Shown here: positions 27,152 through 37,692 of the stretch, piece after piece
Layout: each line of letters begins with the position of its first letter
Position numbering within the stretch: position 1 is the stretch's first letter
Origin: Neptunitalea chrysea
GTDB taxonomy: Bacteria; Bacteroidota; Bacteroidia; Flavobacteriales; Flavobacteriaceae
Direction of reading: 5' to 3'
Assembly: GCF_027924145.1 (NCBI RefSeq)
Contig: NZ_BRVP01000009.1
Coordinates: forward strand, 1-64,000
DNA: 64,000 bases
Notes under the pieces: generated by a model
What the model was told of the DNA's origin: nothing
Seen by the model: only the letters and a program-made list of their open reading frames with translations
The model's database searches: none
Made by a program: the position numbers and the translations under genes

Positions 27152-27750
27152 CCCATTTCAATTGTTTTATAAAGAGAGAACTCTTCTGTTAGTTCGGCTT
27201 TGGTAAAAAAGAACTTCCTGTAAAAATAATCGGGGTAGCCAAAGGCGTTGTTTTGGGTATAGGTTTTAAGGTAGGTGTTGTTTATTGTAAGTAGCAAACC
27301 AGCATCAATCAGGTGTATGTGTTCTTTTTTTAGGTAGTCGGATAGCACTGTGTCGGGGTGACAAATAATTTCGTCATGGTCGCCTAGGGTATCGGTTAGT
27401 TTTTTACCAATACCTGAAAACTCAGGTTGGGCATTGCTATATTTATAAGCATTGGTAAAAAACAATTTGGTTTGCATAATGGCTACTTCCGTAATGGTAC
27501 TGTTTTCAGAAATAAGGTAGGAGAGGTTAGTAGGTGTAAAGGGTTCGTTAACCTTTATAATGATGGTGCGTATGGCTTCGTCAAAATCGTTTTGTGAAGG
27601 GGCTTCGTTTACTTCACTTGAAAGCTGAATGGAATAACTACCATAATCTAAAACATATCTATGGTAATCGTGCCATATTTTTAATGGAGTAGATTGGGGT
27701 AATTCATTAATTAGTTCCAGCTCTTTAGGGGTGAATAGGAATGAGGTCAT
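27148..27750 (-). CDS. Protein of unknown function
   Basis: 200 aa, cytosolic, without signal or membrane segment. Its stop codon overlaps that of the regulator tail to tail. Features: ELINELPQSTPLKIWHDYHRYVLDYG near the start, KLFFTNAYKYSN in the middle, and YPDYFYRKFFFTKAELTEEF at the end. I do not recognise the family. Confidence 0.65.
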   Translation of the reverse strand: MTSFLFTPKELELINELPQSTPLKIWHDYHRYVLDYGSYSIQLSSEVNEAPSQNDFDEAIRTIIIKVNEPFTPTNLSYLISENSTITEVAIMQTKLFFTNAYKYSNAQPEFSGIGKKLTDTLGDHDEIICHPDTVLSDYLKKEHIHLIDAGLLLTINNTYLKTYTQNNAFGYPDYFYRKFFFTKAELTEEFSLYKTIEMG

Positions 27751-27953
27751 TCTAGCTAGTAAGTTTATTTGCCTTAAATATACCTATTTATACTTTTCAA
27801 GTAACTAATATTTGAGTTTTTAACACGTAAAATATAAGATTTATACAGTTCTATAAAGAGCTCATCATTTCTAAAAATAATACCAAACGAAACAAACTAG
27901 AAGAGGGTAGAAAGTAATGCTACTAATAGAAGTTCTAAAGGGGTATAAAAAAA

Positions 27954-28358
27954 TCATTTCACTTTATAAAACCAATTATACGTACCATTGTCTTTTTTAG
28001 TATACGGAAATTCATAAGGTACATTCATTACATCATCTAAATACAACCGTTGCATTTCAATAATGCGCGGTTCATTATCTTCAAGTACGTGTAGTAATAA
28101 GGAGTTGGCTTCGATGTTTTGTATTTTACGTATTTCTATAATTTCCTGTTCATTAAAAATCTCGTTATCTTTAAGATATAAAATAACCCCGTTGGCCGCA
28201 ATATGTATGTGATAGGTGTGTTTGCTGTTAGCCAAACGTTTGTAATGCACCAACAGCGGAGCCGCTGAATCTACAAATTTAGTTTCACGCCATTCCCAGG
28301 TTCCTGTTAAAAAGGAAATCTCAGGGTCGTTTAATAATACATCGGTTACAGACATCAA
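27954..28358 (-). CDS. Small lipocalin-like protein of unknown function
   Basis: 134 aa. FLTGTWEWRETKFVDSAAP resembles the first strand of lipocalin-like and DUF6265-like domains; the rest is alternating beta strands ending in YNWFYKVK. No signal peptide in this frame, unusual for the family, so an N-terminal part may have been lost. Function unknown. Confidence 0.6.
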   Translation of the reverse strand: MMSVTDVLLNDPEISFLTGTWEWRETKFVDSAAPLLVHYKRLANSKHTYHIHIAANGVILYLKDNEIFNEQEIIEIRKIQNIEANSLLLHVLEDNEPRIIEMQRLYLDDVMNVPYEFPYTKKDNGTYNWFYKVK

Positions 28359-28398
28359 TTTTATTTTTTATAAAGATAGTATTTAAAAGAAGTTACAA

Positions 28399-28794
28399 TC
28401 AGGAGACCGGAGGCAAAAATTTGGAGGCTATTTGTAACGGTTGTACCGAATAGGAAATAAGATTATATGCTTTCAAGTTTTTAAGGGCGGTTAGCTGCTT
28501 GGCAATTTCAGTTTTCTTTTTAGAAAGGTGTTGTTGCTTTATAAAGTCTTTTAAAGTACTAGTACTTGTAGCATTTAAAAAAAGTAATTCTTCCGTATGG
28601 TTCATGGTGTATTCCATGTTTTCAGAAACAATAGTTATTTGGTCTCCCGTATATTTCCATGTGGCAGTACGTACAAAATATAAGTTTTTAATGGGTATAT
28701 GGTCTATAACATGAACATCAAATGGTAAGCCTTCTTCTTTTTTGGTTGCTATTGTTTTACGGGCTTTTCCTTGATAGTAGAAAGCAAAAAGCTC
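28399..28794 (-). pseudogene. 5'-truncated gene remnant
   Basis: The only ATG-started ORF here (28617 to 28399) is 72 aa, but the same frame is open without any ATG, GTG or TTG back to 28794 and reads protein-like throughout (FAFYYQGKARKTIATKKEEG, DHIPIKNLYFVRTATWKYTG). A TAA-TAG pair ends it. A gene that has lost its 5' end is the simplest reading. The family is not recognised. Confidence 0.55.
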
Positions 28795-29099
28795 CTATTA
28801 AATTACTATGAGAAATAAATAGATATTGGTCATAGACTTATCTATTGGTTGTCTTTCAAAAATAGGAAATATATTGCTTGTTCTATATCTTTTCGATTAC
28901 GCCATTGTTACCCACTGCAACTTTTTTGTGAAACACTGTGTAAGTATTACACATGTTTTAAAGGTGTGTAATAAAATGTATTTTTATGTAAGTGATTGTT
29001 TTTCAGTTATTAATGCGTGTTGAAGGGTGCTTTTTAAAATTAGGCACACTTATTTCTATACTCTTTAGTATAACTATGTAACCCTTTATACAATTTACG
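28795..29099. other. Upstream region of the efflux operon
   Basis: No gene seen. It should hold the promoter of the RND operon; I could not place a clear -33/-7 pair. Confidence 0.3.
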
Positions 29100-30263
29100 A
29101 TGAAGAATTACTTATATAAATTTAAAAAACTTGGAGCGCTCGTTATTGCCGGAGCATTTGCTGTAAGTTTTGTAGGGTGTAAAGAAGAAGAAAAGAAAGA
29201 TGAAGGTGTGCCGTTACCAGTAATGACTGTAAAGCAAGAAAGTGCAGCCAAAGGGTTTCAGTACTTAGGGGCTATTGAAGGAGTTGAGACTGTTGAGATT
29301 CGTCCTCAGGTAGATGGAATTCTTGAAGAGATTTTTGTAGATGAAGGAGATTTTGTAGAAAAAGGTCAGTCCTTATTTAAAATTAATAGTCAGCCTTATA
29401 TGGAAGATTACAAAAATGCTATGGCGAATGTAAACTTAGAGAAGGCTAAATTAGAAAAAGCAAAAACAGATTTAGAGCGCTTGCAGCCGCTAATAGATAA
29501 TGAAGTATTATCTCCGGTACGTATTAAAACTGCTCAGGCCGATTATAAGGTAGCATTATGCTCATTGCAAAAAGCACAAGCCGAGGCGGCTAATATGAGA
29601 ATTAGTTTAAATTTTGCTACTATAAAAGCACCTGTTAGTGGTTTTATGGGAAGAATCCCAAAATCGATAGGTAACGTGGTTAAAAAAACAGATTCGGAAC
29701 CACTAACAGTACTATCTAATGTAAACGATATTTATGTGTATTTTTCTATGAGCGAAGGCGATTACCTTGCCTTTGAACGTGCTAAGAACGATACCCTGAG
29801 TAGCCGTGTAAACAGAGATGTAAAATTGGTATTAGCCGATGGATCTATCTATGAGCATATTGGTCATATCGATGCCAATTCCGGACAAATAGATAAGTCA
29901 ACCGGATCGATCACATTACGTGCCCGATTCCAAAATCCGGATACGTTATTACGTTCAGGAAACACCGGTAAAATACTAATGGAAGAAATTTATCCGAAAG
30001 CTATTTTGGTACCACAAAGTGCAACCACCTTTATACAAGATAAAAAGTTTGTATTTGTTCTAGACAAAGATAGTTGTGCACAGCGCAGAGAGATTATTAC
30101 ACAAGGCCGCTCGGGTGATAGCTACATAGTAAGTTCAGAAAGCTTAGCTCCTGAAGAACGTATTGTTACCGCTGGTTTATATAAGCTGGCAAGTGGTATA
30201 AAAGTGCAGCCTGTAGATAGAGGAAAGCTACTTGTACAAGCAAAAGTAGCCAATGCTAATTAA
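29100..30263 (+). CDS. RND efflux periplasmic adaptor (AcrA/MexA family)
   Basis: 387 aa. Lipoprotein signal with C27 (SFVGC). The barrel-sandwich/lipoyl half reads GVETVEIRPQVDGILEEIFVDEGDFVEKGQSLF; a coiled-coil hairpin spans about residues 100-165; the second lipoyl half reads FATIKAPVSGFMGR; the beta-barrel and membrane-proximal domains follow (GNTGKILME). It joins the inner-membrane pump to the outer-membrane channel. First gene of a three-gene operon (32 bp to the permease). Confidence 0.95.
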   Translation: MKNYLYKFKKLGALVIAGAFAVSFVGCKEEEKKDEGVPLPVMTVKQESAAKGFQYLGAIEGVETVEIRPQVDGILEEIFVDEGDFVEKGQSLFKINSQPYMEDYKNAMANVNLEKAKLEKAKTDLERLQPLIDNEVLSPVRIKTAQADYKVALCSLQKAQAEAANMRISLNFATIKAPVSGFMGRIPKSIGNVVKKTDSEPLTVLSNVNDIYVYFSMSEGDYLAFERAKNDTLSSRVNRDVKLVLADGSIYEHIGHIDANSGQIDKSTGSITLRARFQNPDTLLRSGNTGKILMEEIYPKAILVPQSATTFIQDKKFVFVLDKDSCAQRREIITQGRSGDSYIVSSESLAPEERIVTAGLYKLASGIKVQPVDRGKLLVQAKVANAN

Positions 30264-30295
30264 GCCCAATAATCACCCTTAACCCGAAAAAAGGC

Positions 30296-33200
30296 ATGTT
30301 TAAGAAAATACTTAAAAAGCCCGTTTTAGTACTGGTTATTACCATAATATTGGTGTTGGCTGGTGCGGCTAGTATAACCTCGTTACCTATAGAGCGTTTC
30401 CCTGAAATTGCACCACCTAGTGTAAGTGTAGGAGTAAAGTATCCTGGAGGTAATGCAGAAACAGTTGCTAAGTCGGTTTTATTACCAATAGAAGAGGCTA
30501 TTAACGGTACCGAGAATATGACGTATGCCAACTCTACCGCCAGTAACTCTGGGGCTGGTAGAGTAACGGTATACTTTAAGCCCGGTACAGATCCCGATAT
30601 TGCAGCGGTGAACATTCAAAACCGTGTGTCTACCGTAACTGAGAAAATTCCGCCGGAAGTTCTGGAAGCGGGTATCTCAGTAACCAAACGTATGAAAGGA
30701 AGTATCATGACATTAAATATTTACAGTGATGATACTACCTACGATGAAACCTTTTTAAATGCCTATACCCGCATTAACATTCGTCGTGAACTGAAACGTG
30801 TAGAAGGCTTGGCAGAAGCCAGTATTTTACGTCAGCGAGATTATGCGATGCGCATCTGGTTAAATCCACAAAAAATGGCTGCCTATGGGTTAACGCCAAG
30901 AGATGTATACAATCAGATTAAAGATCAAAACTTTGAGGCAGCACCAGGTAAGTTTGGAGAGAATTCCGATGAGTTGTTTGAGATTGTACTAAAGCATGGC
31001 GGACGTTTAAACCAGATTGAAGATTATGAAAATCTGGTCATAAAATCAAACTTAGAAGGAACCACTTTACACCTTAAAGATGTGGCTCGTATAGAGTTTG
31101 GAGCCTCTAACTATACCAGTGAAAACCGTTTGAACGGAAAGCCTGCGGTAACCATAGATATTGTTCAGCAAAACGGAGCCAATGCGGTTGAAATAGATAA
31201 AAAAATACGTGAAATTTTAGAAGAGCAGGAGAAACGTTTCCCAGAGGGCATACATTACCAAATTACCTATAGTGTTCGTCATCAGATAGACGAAAGTATG
31301 GAGCAGGTAAAGCATACCTTGGTAGAGGCTTTTATATTGGTATTCTTGGTAGTATTTATCTTTTTGCAAGATTTTAGAGCTACCATTATTACAGCTATCT
31401 CAATTCCGGTTTCGTTATTGGGTACGTTCTTTTTCTTAAAGGTTATTGGGGTATCCATGAATGTATTAAGTATGTTCTCTTTAGTATTAGCCATTGGTAT
31501 TGTAGTAGATGATGCCATTGTAGTAATGGAGGCCATACACGAAAAAATGACCCACCATAAAATGGTAGCTACTAAAGCAGTATCAGTTGCTATGGACGAG
31601 ATCACCGGGGCCATTATGTCTATTACCATTGTAATTGCAGCAGTGTTTATTCCGGTAGGGTTTTTAAGCGGGCCCGTTGGGGTGTTTTATAGTGAGTTTG
31701 CCTATACAATTATTTTTGCGGTATTACTATCGGCAATTAATGCACTTACATTAACTCCTCTATTAACCAAAATGTTCTTCGGGTCACCTAAAAATCCGAA
31801 GCGCAAAAGAAGACTTACTGCTTGGGTTAGCAATACTAAACTAGGGCAAAAAGGAAAAACCGCTGGAAAGAAAGGGTTCCGTAAGTTCGATTTTTATTTC
31901 TACCGATTTACCCAATCGTATGTACGTATTGTAAAATGGTTCTTAGTAAGAAAATGGGTTGGTTTAGGGGCGCTAGTAGTGCTTATTGGTTTAACCGTAT
32001 TTTTATCTACTAGTACACCAAAAGCATTTATTCCAACGGAGGACGATAACTTTTTAATCTTTTCATTAAAGATGCCAGAAGGATCATCGTTACACCGTAC
32101 CAATATGGCATTGCGTAAAGCCGATTCTATTTTACGAAGTGATGAAGCGGTAGCAGGAGTCAACACGGTATCTGGTTTTAATATTGTAGTAAACGCCGAG
32201 AGTCCGTCTTCAGGAATGGGGTATGTACAATTAAAACGCGGAGCAGAACGTGGAGCAGTACACGATATACAAGAAGTCATCAAACGCTTGTTAACCAAGC
32301 TAGATACTATAGACGAAACCTCGTTTAATATGTATCCGAGACCAACGGTACAAGGGTTTGGTAATTTTGATGGTGTGCAGTTTATGTTACAAGACCGTGC
32401 CGATGGAGACTTGGGAGAGTTTGGATTAATGATTAACGAGTTTATTCATCACCTGAATAGCCAACCGGAAATAGAAACAGCATTTACCTCGTTCAATCCT
32501 AATTTTCCGCAGTATAAGCTTAACATCGATTACGAGAAGGCGAAAAACATGGGGGTTAGTGTAAAAGATATGATGTTTACTATACAGTCGTATTTCGGAC
32601 GTGTGCAACCAGGAGACTTTAATCGCTTTAGTCGTCAGTATGGAGTGTATATGCAGTCAGACATCCAATTCCGCGAATCGCCCGAATCATTTAACGGCGT
32701 ATTTGTAAAGAACACCGCAGGGAAAATGGTGCCTATCAATACCTTGGTACGATTGGAACAAACCTACGGACCAGAGGTGGTAAACCGATACAACCTGTAT
32801 AATGCAGCAAAGGTAAACGTAACCCCAGCCAAAGGATATAGTACCGGGGATGTAATGAGTAAGATAGAAGAACTAGCAGCAGACAAATTACCAGCCAGTT
32901 TAAGCTATGAATGGACAAGCATGAGTTTGGAAGAGAAAAACTCGGGTGGCGATACCATTATTGTATTCGTAATTATTATTCTGTTGGTATACTTTATACT
33001 AGCTGCGCAATACGAGAGTTTCTTGCTGCCATTAGCTGTAATGCTATCGTTGCCGGCGGGTATCTTCGGGGTATTTGTAGCCATTAATCTAGCAGGTATA
33101 GATAATAACATATATGTGCAAATTGGTATTATAATGCTCATAGGGTTGTTGGCCAAAAACGCCATACTTATTGTAGAATTTGTGGTACAAAAACGAAGAT

Positions 33201-33496
33201 CAGGATTACCGGCGTTAGAAGCCGTTTTAGAAGCTAGCTCGTTGCGTTTACGCCCAATTATAATGACCTCGTTGGCATTTACTGTAGGGTTAATACCCCT
33301 AATGTTTGCGCACGAATCATCAGCTCAGGGGAATCATTCGGTAAGTATAGGCACTGCCGGAGGTATGTTAAGCGGCATTATTCTAGGTATTTTCATTATA
33401 CCTGTATTGGCGTACATATTCCAACTGTTACATGACAAGTTTAATCTGGAGCGTTTTGGATCCAAAGAAGAAGTAATAGAACTAGCAGAAGAGTAA
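30296..33496 (+). CDS. RND efflux permease (AcrB/HAE1 family)
   Basis: 1066 aa, the usual length. N-terminal TM1 after MFKKILKKP, large periplasmic loop with SIERFPEIAPPSVSV-like docking region, then TM4 GIVVDDAIVVMEAI with the paired Asp residues of proton relay, and the second half repeating the fold (NKMPEGSS region, GLLAKNAILIVEFV). The sequence is intact across both halves. Hydrophobic and amphiphilic drug export is the family role; the substrate is unknown. Confidence 0.96.
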   Translation: MFKKILKKPVLVLVITIILVLAGAASITSLPIERFPEIAPPSVSVGVKYPGGNAETVAKSVLLPIEEAINGTENMTYANSTASNSGAGRVTVYFKPGTDPDIAAVNIQNRVSTVTEKIPPEVLEAGISVTKRMKGSIMTLNIYSDDTTYDETFLNAYTRINIRRELKRVEGLAEASILRQRDYAMRIWLNPQKMAAYGLTPRDVYNQIKDQNFEAAPGKFGENSDELFEIVLKHGGRLNQIEDYENLVIKSNLEGTTLHLKDVARIEFGASNYTSENRLNGKPAVTIDIVQQNGANAVEIDKKIREILEEQEKRFPEGIHYQITYSVRHQIDESMEQVKHTLVEAFILVFLVVFIFLQDFRATIITAISIPVSLLGTFFFLKVIGVSMNVLSMFSLVLAIGIVVDDAIVVMEAIHEKMTHHKMVATKAVSVAMDEITGAIMSITIVIAAVFIPVGFLSGPVGVFYSEFAYTIIFAVLLSAINALTLTPLLTKMFFGSPKNPKRKRRLTAWVSNTKLGQKGKTAGKKGFRKFDFYFYRFTQSYVRIVKWFLVRKWVGLGALVVLIGLTVFLSTSTPKAFIPTEDDNFLIFSLKMPEGSSLHRTNMALRKADSILRSDEAVAGVNTVSGFNIVVNAESPSSGMGYVQLKRGAERGAVHDIQEVIKRLLTKLDTIDETSFNMYPRPTVQGFGNFDGVQFMLQDRADGDLGEFGLMINEFIHHLNSQPEIETAFTSFNPNFPQYKLNIDYEKAKNMGVSVKDMMFTIQSYFGRVQPGDFNRFSRQYGVYMQSDIQFRESPESFNGVFVKNTAGKMVPINTLVRLEQTYGPEVVNRYNLYNAAKVNVTPAKGYSTGDVMSKIEELAADKLPASLSYEWTSMSLEEKNSGGDTIIVFVIIILLVYFILAAQYESFLLPLAVMLSLPAGIFGVFVAINLAGIDNNIYVQIGIIMLIGLLAKNAILIVEFVVQKRRSGLPALEAVLEASSLRLRPIIMTSLAFTVGLIPLMFAHESSAQGNHSVSIGTAGGMLSGIILGIFIIPVLAYIFQLLHDKFNLERFGSKEEVIELAEE

Positions 33497-33516
33497 TTTA
33501 GATAGAAAAAGGAAGA

Positions 33517-35055
33517 ATGCAATTCAAATTCAAACATATAACATTACAACATAAGCAGTACCGTGGGGCGCTGCTGCTTAGAAGGATTGTGTTTACCTTG
33601 TTAGTTGGGACAGCTGTAGTAGGCTGTAAGGTAGGCAATCCTTATAAAAGACCGGTATTATATACCGGTACCCCCACATACTATACTCCCGGTGGAGTAC
33701 CCACCGATACGTTATTGTTAGTTACTCAGGAAGTAAAAGATAGTATGTTACTGTCTGAAATTCCGTGGGGGGAGTACCTGCAAGACACCGTGTTGGTGGG
33801 ACTCATCGAGGAGGCGTTGGTAAATAATATCGACATGCAAAAGGCATTGCAAAACCTACATATAGGGATGGAATCGCTAGAGCAGTCGAAAGCCAATTTC
33901 CTTCCATCGGTAAACAGTACACCGGGAGGTTATAGAAGCGATTATTATTCTGAGAATTATAACAATTATGGGTCTAACCGAGCAAGAAAGAACCATGGAG
34001 AAGGTGCTATACCCAACAGTTTCTATACCGAGCGTTTAGAATATAGCAGTGCTTTGCAAGCCAGTTGGGAAGCCGATATATGGGGTAAACTACGTTGGAA
34101 GAAGGAAGCCGCTCGTGCCCAATACATGAAAAGTGTTGCGTTTAAAAAGGCTCTGCAAACCGCTATAATTTCAGAAGTAGCAGCTACCTATTATAACCTA
34201 CTAATGCTAAAGGCACAGATAGCAGTTGCCAAACAGAATTTTCAGTTAAACGATAGTACCCTTAACATCGTAAGGTTGCAATACGATGCAGGCGAAACCA
34301 CCTCGTTGGCGGTACGCCAAACGCAATCGCGTATGCTAAAATCTAAAACGTTGATACCCGAGTTGCAATGTGCTTATGCACTAGAAGAAAATAAATTAAA
34401 CCAATTGCTTGGTAGGTTCCCACAACCCATTGTAATTACATCTGAATTAGATGAGGTACGTTTTCAGGATATTTATGAAACAGGAGTGCCGTTAGATCTT
34501 ATTAAAAACAGACCTGATGTGGCTATGGCAGAGTATGAACTGATAAGGAGAAATGCTAAAGCCGGAGTAGCCGAAGCACTTACGTATCCGCAACTTACTA
34601 TTGATGCTAGTTTAGGATTAAATTCAAGAACCTTAGACGGATTTTTAAATCCGGTAAGCTCAGGGTTTGCCATTTTAAACGGTGCTATTTTTCAGCCCAT
34701 TTTTAATAACCGTAAGTTAAAAACAAACTACCGTGTTGCCTTATCTGAAAAAGAAATAGCGCAATTAGATTTTAAAGATACATTAATAGATGCCATTGGT
34801 GATGTTTCGGGCTCCTTAGCTACACTCGATAAGCTAGAGGAAGAATATGCCATAGCACAAGAACGTATACAGGTGACTCGTCAGGGACTTAAAGATGCCG
34901 GATTGTTGTTTAAAAGTGGTTTTGCCAACTATTTAGAGGTGATTGCCGCACAAACCGATGCATTGGAAAGCGAACTGAATTTAATTGCAATTAAGAAACA
35001 GATATTAATTGCCAATGTAGAGTTGTATAGAAGTTTGGGGGGCGGCTGGCAATAA
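33517..35055 (+). CDS. Outer-membrane efflux channel (TolC/NodT family)
   Basis: 512 aa. Lipobox VVGC with C37 after an unusually long, basic N terminus, so an alternative start nearer the signal is possible. Two outer-membrane efflux repeats: YSSALQASWEADIWGKLRWKK and, in the second, KNRPDVAMAEYELIRRNAKAGVAEA with LTIDASLG. The end LYRSLGGGWQ is the classical NodT C terminus. It completes the tripartite pump and is followed by a terminator. Confidence 0.95.
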   Translation: MQFKFKHITLQHKQYRGALLLRRIVFTLLVGTAVVGCKVGNPYKRPVLYTGTPTYYTPGGVPTDTLLLVTQEVKDSMLLSEIPWGEYLQDTVLVGLIEEALVNNIDMQKALQNLHIGMESLEQSKANFLPSVNSTPGGYRSDYYSENYNNYGSNRARKNHGEGAIPNSFYTERLEYSSALQASWEADIWGKLRWKKEAARAQYMKSVAFKKALQTAIISEVAATYYNLLMLKAQIAVAKQNFQLNDSTLNIVRLQYDAGETTSLAVRQTQSRMLKSKTLIPELQCAYALEENKLNQLLGRFPQPIVITSELDEVRFQDIYETGVPLDLIKNRPDVAMAEYELIRRNAKAGVAEALTYPQLTIDASLGLNSRTLDGFLNPVSSGFAILNGAIFQPIFNNRKLKTNYRVALSEKEIAQLDFKDTLIDAIGDVSGSLATLDKLEEEYAIAQERIQVTRQGLKDAGLLFKSGFANYLEVIAAQTDALESELNLIAIKKQILIANVELYRSLGGGWQ

Positions 35056-35085
35056 CCGCTTCCCGAGTTAGGTTAGGTTGTAACC

Positions 35086-35128
35086 CTCGGACCATCTTTC
35101 TTCTAGGTTCGGGGGTTCTTTTTTGTGG
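35086..35128 (+). terminator. Terminator of the RND operon
   Basis: AACCCTCGGACC ... GGTTCGGGGGTT stem with an 11-nt loop and a following CTTTTTT tract, 36 nt after the channel stop codon. Confidence 0.85.
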
Positions 35129-35231
35129 TGAAAATAAATATAATAAAACATATTCTAAAGTTAGTGAGATTTTTTCTCATTTATAATCTATATTTGTAAA
35201 TAGAAAGATTTCTTATAAAGAAAAAGAAAAT

Positions 35232-36518
35232 ATGATTATTGAATTTACAGTGGGTAATTTTTTGTCATTTAAGGAAAATAAAACATTATCCTTGGAAGCA
35301 ACTAATATAACAGAGCATAATAATTCTACTTTTAAAATAGGCAATTTTAAACTTTTAAAAAGTGCTGTTCTTTATGGTGCTAATTCAAGTGGTAAATCTA
35401 ATTTTATCAAAGCAATTTCCACCATGAAAAAGATTGTATTAACATCTGTTGAAAGAACATCTGCATCAAAATTTGAAGTTATTCCCTTTTTACTTAATAC
35501 AACGACAAAAAACGAACCTACTTTCTTTGAGGTTGTTTTTATAATTGAAAAAACTAGATATAGATATGGTTTTGAGATTGATAGCAATTCAATCTTAGGA
35601 GAATGGCTTTTTAAATTAGAAAAGCATGACGAGGTACCTCTTTTCATAAGAGAAGAAAATGGTATCGGAGTAACTGATGAATTTGTAGAAGGAAGGGGGC
35701 TTGAATCTAAAACTAGAGAAAACGCCCTTTTTGTTTCTGTTGTAGATCAATTTAATGGTGAGATTTCAGCCAGAATTATTCAATGGTTCGATAATTTAGG
35801 AACAATTTCCGGTTTAAGCCATGAAAACTATAGAGGCGTCACATTTTCTTTATTAGATAAGAAAACATCAAAAGAAAAGCTTTTAGATTTTTTCAAAGAC
35901 CTAGATTTAGGTTTTGAGCAGTTAAAATTCCGAAAAGAGAAATTTCAAGAAAGCATATTACCAAGTGACATTCCATCAGATCTTCTCGATGATATCATAA
36001 ACGATTTACAAGGGAAAACTATAGCTAGAATTAATACTGTTCATAAAATATTTGATGACAATGGTAATCAAGTTGGTTTAGAAGATTTTGAATTAAGAGA
36101 GCAGGAATCGTCAGGAACAAATAAGATAATTGATATTTCTGGTCCAATTTTCGATATTTTACTAGCAGGTGGGGTTCTAGTTATTGATGAATTAGATGCG
36201 AAACTACATCCTTTAATGACCGCAGCTATTACAAACTTGTTTAATTCTCCTGATTTTAATAACAATAATGCTCAATTAATTTTTGCTACTCATGATACTA
36301 ACTTACTATCATACGGTAAATTTAGAAGGGATCAAATCTACTTTTTGGAAAAAGATAAATTTGAAGCTAGTGATCTATATTCACTAATAGAGTACAAAGA
36401 AGAAGGCTCTGAGAAAAAAATCAGAAAAGATAGATCCTTTGAAAAAGATTATATTAAAGGTAGATATGGAGCCATACCCTTTATTGGAAACTTTGAAGAA
36501 ATTTTAAGAAATGGCTAA
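35232..36518 (+). CDS. AAA family ATPase, first gene of an AbiL/RloAB-like pair
   Basis: 428 aa, SMC/ABC-like ATPase of the AAA_21 type. [19 protein letters not shown] at the start, Walker A GANSSGKS (49-56), ABC signature ESSGT (292-296), Walker B VLVIDE (315-320) and H-loop ATHD (352-355). The central part is a coiled/variable insert. It overlaps the next ORF by 8 bp, so the two are translationally coupled. ATPases of this type with an RloB partner are annotated in abortive-infection systems such as AbiL; function here is by analogy. Confidence 0.88.
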   Translation: MIIEFTVGNFLSFKENKTLSLEATNITEHNNSTFKIGNFKLLKSAVLYGANSSGKSNFIKAISTMKKIVLTSVERTSASKFEVIPFLLNTTTKNEPTFFEVVFIIEKTRYRYGFEIDSNSILGEWLFKLEKHDEVPLFIREENGIGVTDEFVEGRGLESKTRENALFVSVVDQFNGEISARIIQWFDNLGTISGLSHENYRGVTFSLLDKKTSKEKLLDFFKDLDLGFEQLKFRKEKFQESILPSDIPSDLLDDIINDLQGKTIARINTVHKIFDDNGNQVGLEDFELREQESSGTNKIIDISGPIFDILLAGGVLVIDELDAKLHPLMTAAITNLFNSPDFNNNNAQLIFATHDTNLLSYGKFRRDQIYFLEKDKFEASDLYSLIEYKEEGSEKKIRKDRSFEKDYIKGRYGAIPFIGNFEEILRNG

Positions 36519-37230
36519 TATTATAAAAATTGATAACGCTGTTCTCAAAAGAAGGCGAAGGACTGAACAAAAGCGTAAAACTGAATTTAAATCTAAAAGA
36601 ATGTTTTACCTAATTGTTTGTGAAGGTGAAAAAACGGAGCCTAACTATTTTGAATCACTTAAGAAGTCTCTCCCTAAAGGAGTTTTAGAATTAACAAATA
36701 TAGATATTGATGGAACAGGTAAGAATACTCTTTCAATTATTGATGAAGCTAAAAAGTTAAGGGATAAATATTATAGTCAATATTTACGAACAATAGACAA
36801 AGTTTGGGCTGTATTTGATAAAGATAGTTTTCCTGATGAAAATTTTAATAATGCCATAAACAAAGGAGAGAATTCAAAACTAAAGATTAATTGTGCTTGG
36901 ACGAATGAAGCTTTTGAGTTATGGTATTTATTGCATTTTAATTATTATAATACAGGAATTTCAAGAAGGCAGTATCAAAATCTTATAGAAAAGGAAATAA
37001 ATAGTGCGAGTAATAGAAGAGATTATCGATATTTAAAAAATTCTAAAGATATGTTTGCTCTTTTAAATAAGTATGGGGATCAAAAAAAAGCAATTACCAA
37101 TGCAGAAAGGTTAGAAAAGCAATATTTGGATAGAAATTTTGCTAGGCATAATCCATCTACGAGGGTACATAATTTGGTATGTGAATTAATAAAGTTAACA
37201 GAAGATTATGTTAGAGAACAAAGCATTTAG
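36511..37230 (+). CDS. rloB: RloB-like protein with Toprim-like core
   Basis: 239 aa. An Arg/Lys-rich start, then [19 protein letters not shown] with E38-G-E-K-T-E, and [10 protein letters not shown] with D103-K-D105; these match the E and DxD motifs of Toprim nucleases and the RloB family. ELWYLLHF is a further RloB landmark. Encoded in an 8-bp overlap with the AAA ATPase. Predicted effector of the pair; the target (DNA or RNA) is unknown. Confidence 0.85.
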   Translation: MANIIKIDNAVLKRRRRTEQKRKTEFKSKRMFYLIVCEGEKTEPNYFESLKKSLPKGVLELTNIDIDGTGKNTLSIIDEAKKLRDKYYSQYLRTIDKVWAVFDKDSFPDENFNNAINKGENSKLKINCAWTNEAFELWYLLHFNYYNTGISRRQYQNLIEKEINSASNRRDYRYLKNSKDMFALLNKYGDQKKAITNAERLEKQYLDRNFARHNPSTRVHNLVCELIKLTEDYVREQSI

Positions 37231-37299
37231 TTTGCGTATTAAAAAAATATCGTTTATAAATATCCCTAAATCCTTATATTTCCTAAAACCGCAAAAAAC

Positions 37300-37593
37300 A
37301 TGTTTCCAACAGACTCCGAGTTTACTACCTTATATAGTTTGTTTATCGTTTTTTTAGGGTACTTGGTGTTTATGACGTACAAGTCTAAACGGAAAGGGTA
37401 TTATAAAATTAACCTTGTTATTTATCTGTTGTATACTGCGTTGTTTATTGTGAAGTTTACCAATCCTGATAACTTTAAATACGGTAGTAGTTTAGTTATG
37501 TTACTGATACCTGGTTTTGTGGTAGGTATTCACATTGGGGTGCTATTATTGGTGTGGCTGGTAAGGTTAGCGGTGAAAGGGGAATTGTGGTAA
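37300..37593 (+). CDS. Small membrane protein of unknown function
   Basis: 97 aa, three predicted membrane spans (YSLFIVFLGYLVFMTY, INLVIYLLYTALFIVKF, LVMLLIPGFVVGIHIGVLLLV). No family recognised. It stands between the RloB-like gene and a LuxR-type regulator with a gap of about 70 bp upstream. Confidence 0.6.
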   Translation: MFPTDSEFTTLYSLFIVFLGYLVFMTYKSKRKGYYKINLVIYLLYTALFIVKFTNPDNFKYGSSLVMLLIPGFVVGIHIGVLLLVWLVRLAVKGELW

Positions 37594-37692
37594 CATAAAC
37601 CACATCCTTTAACACAGCTATCCATAACACGTTCGCCAATCCCCTCAAACATTTTCCTACCTTTGTTACGCATCAATTTTAAATTCTGTAGT

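Noticed and set aside
28826-29023. 65-codon plus-strand frame before the efflux operon
   Set aside because: Hydrophobic but of low complexity, no start context and no similarity to regulators expected there.
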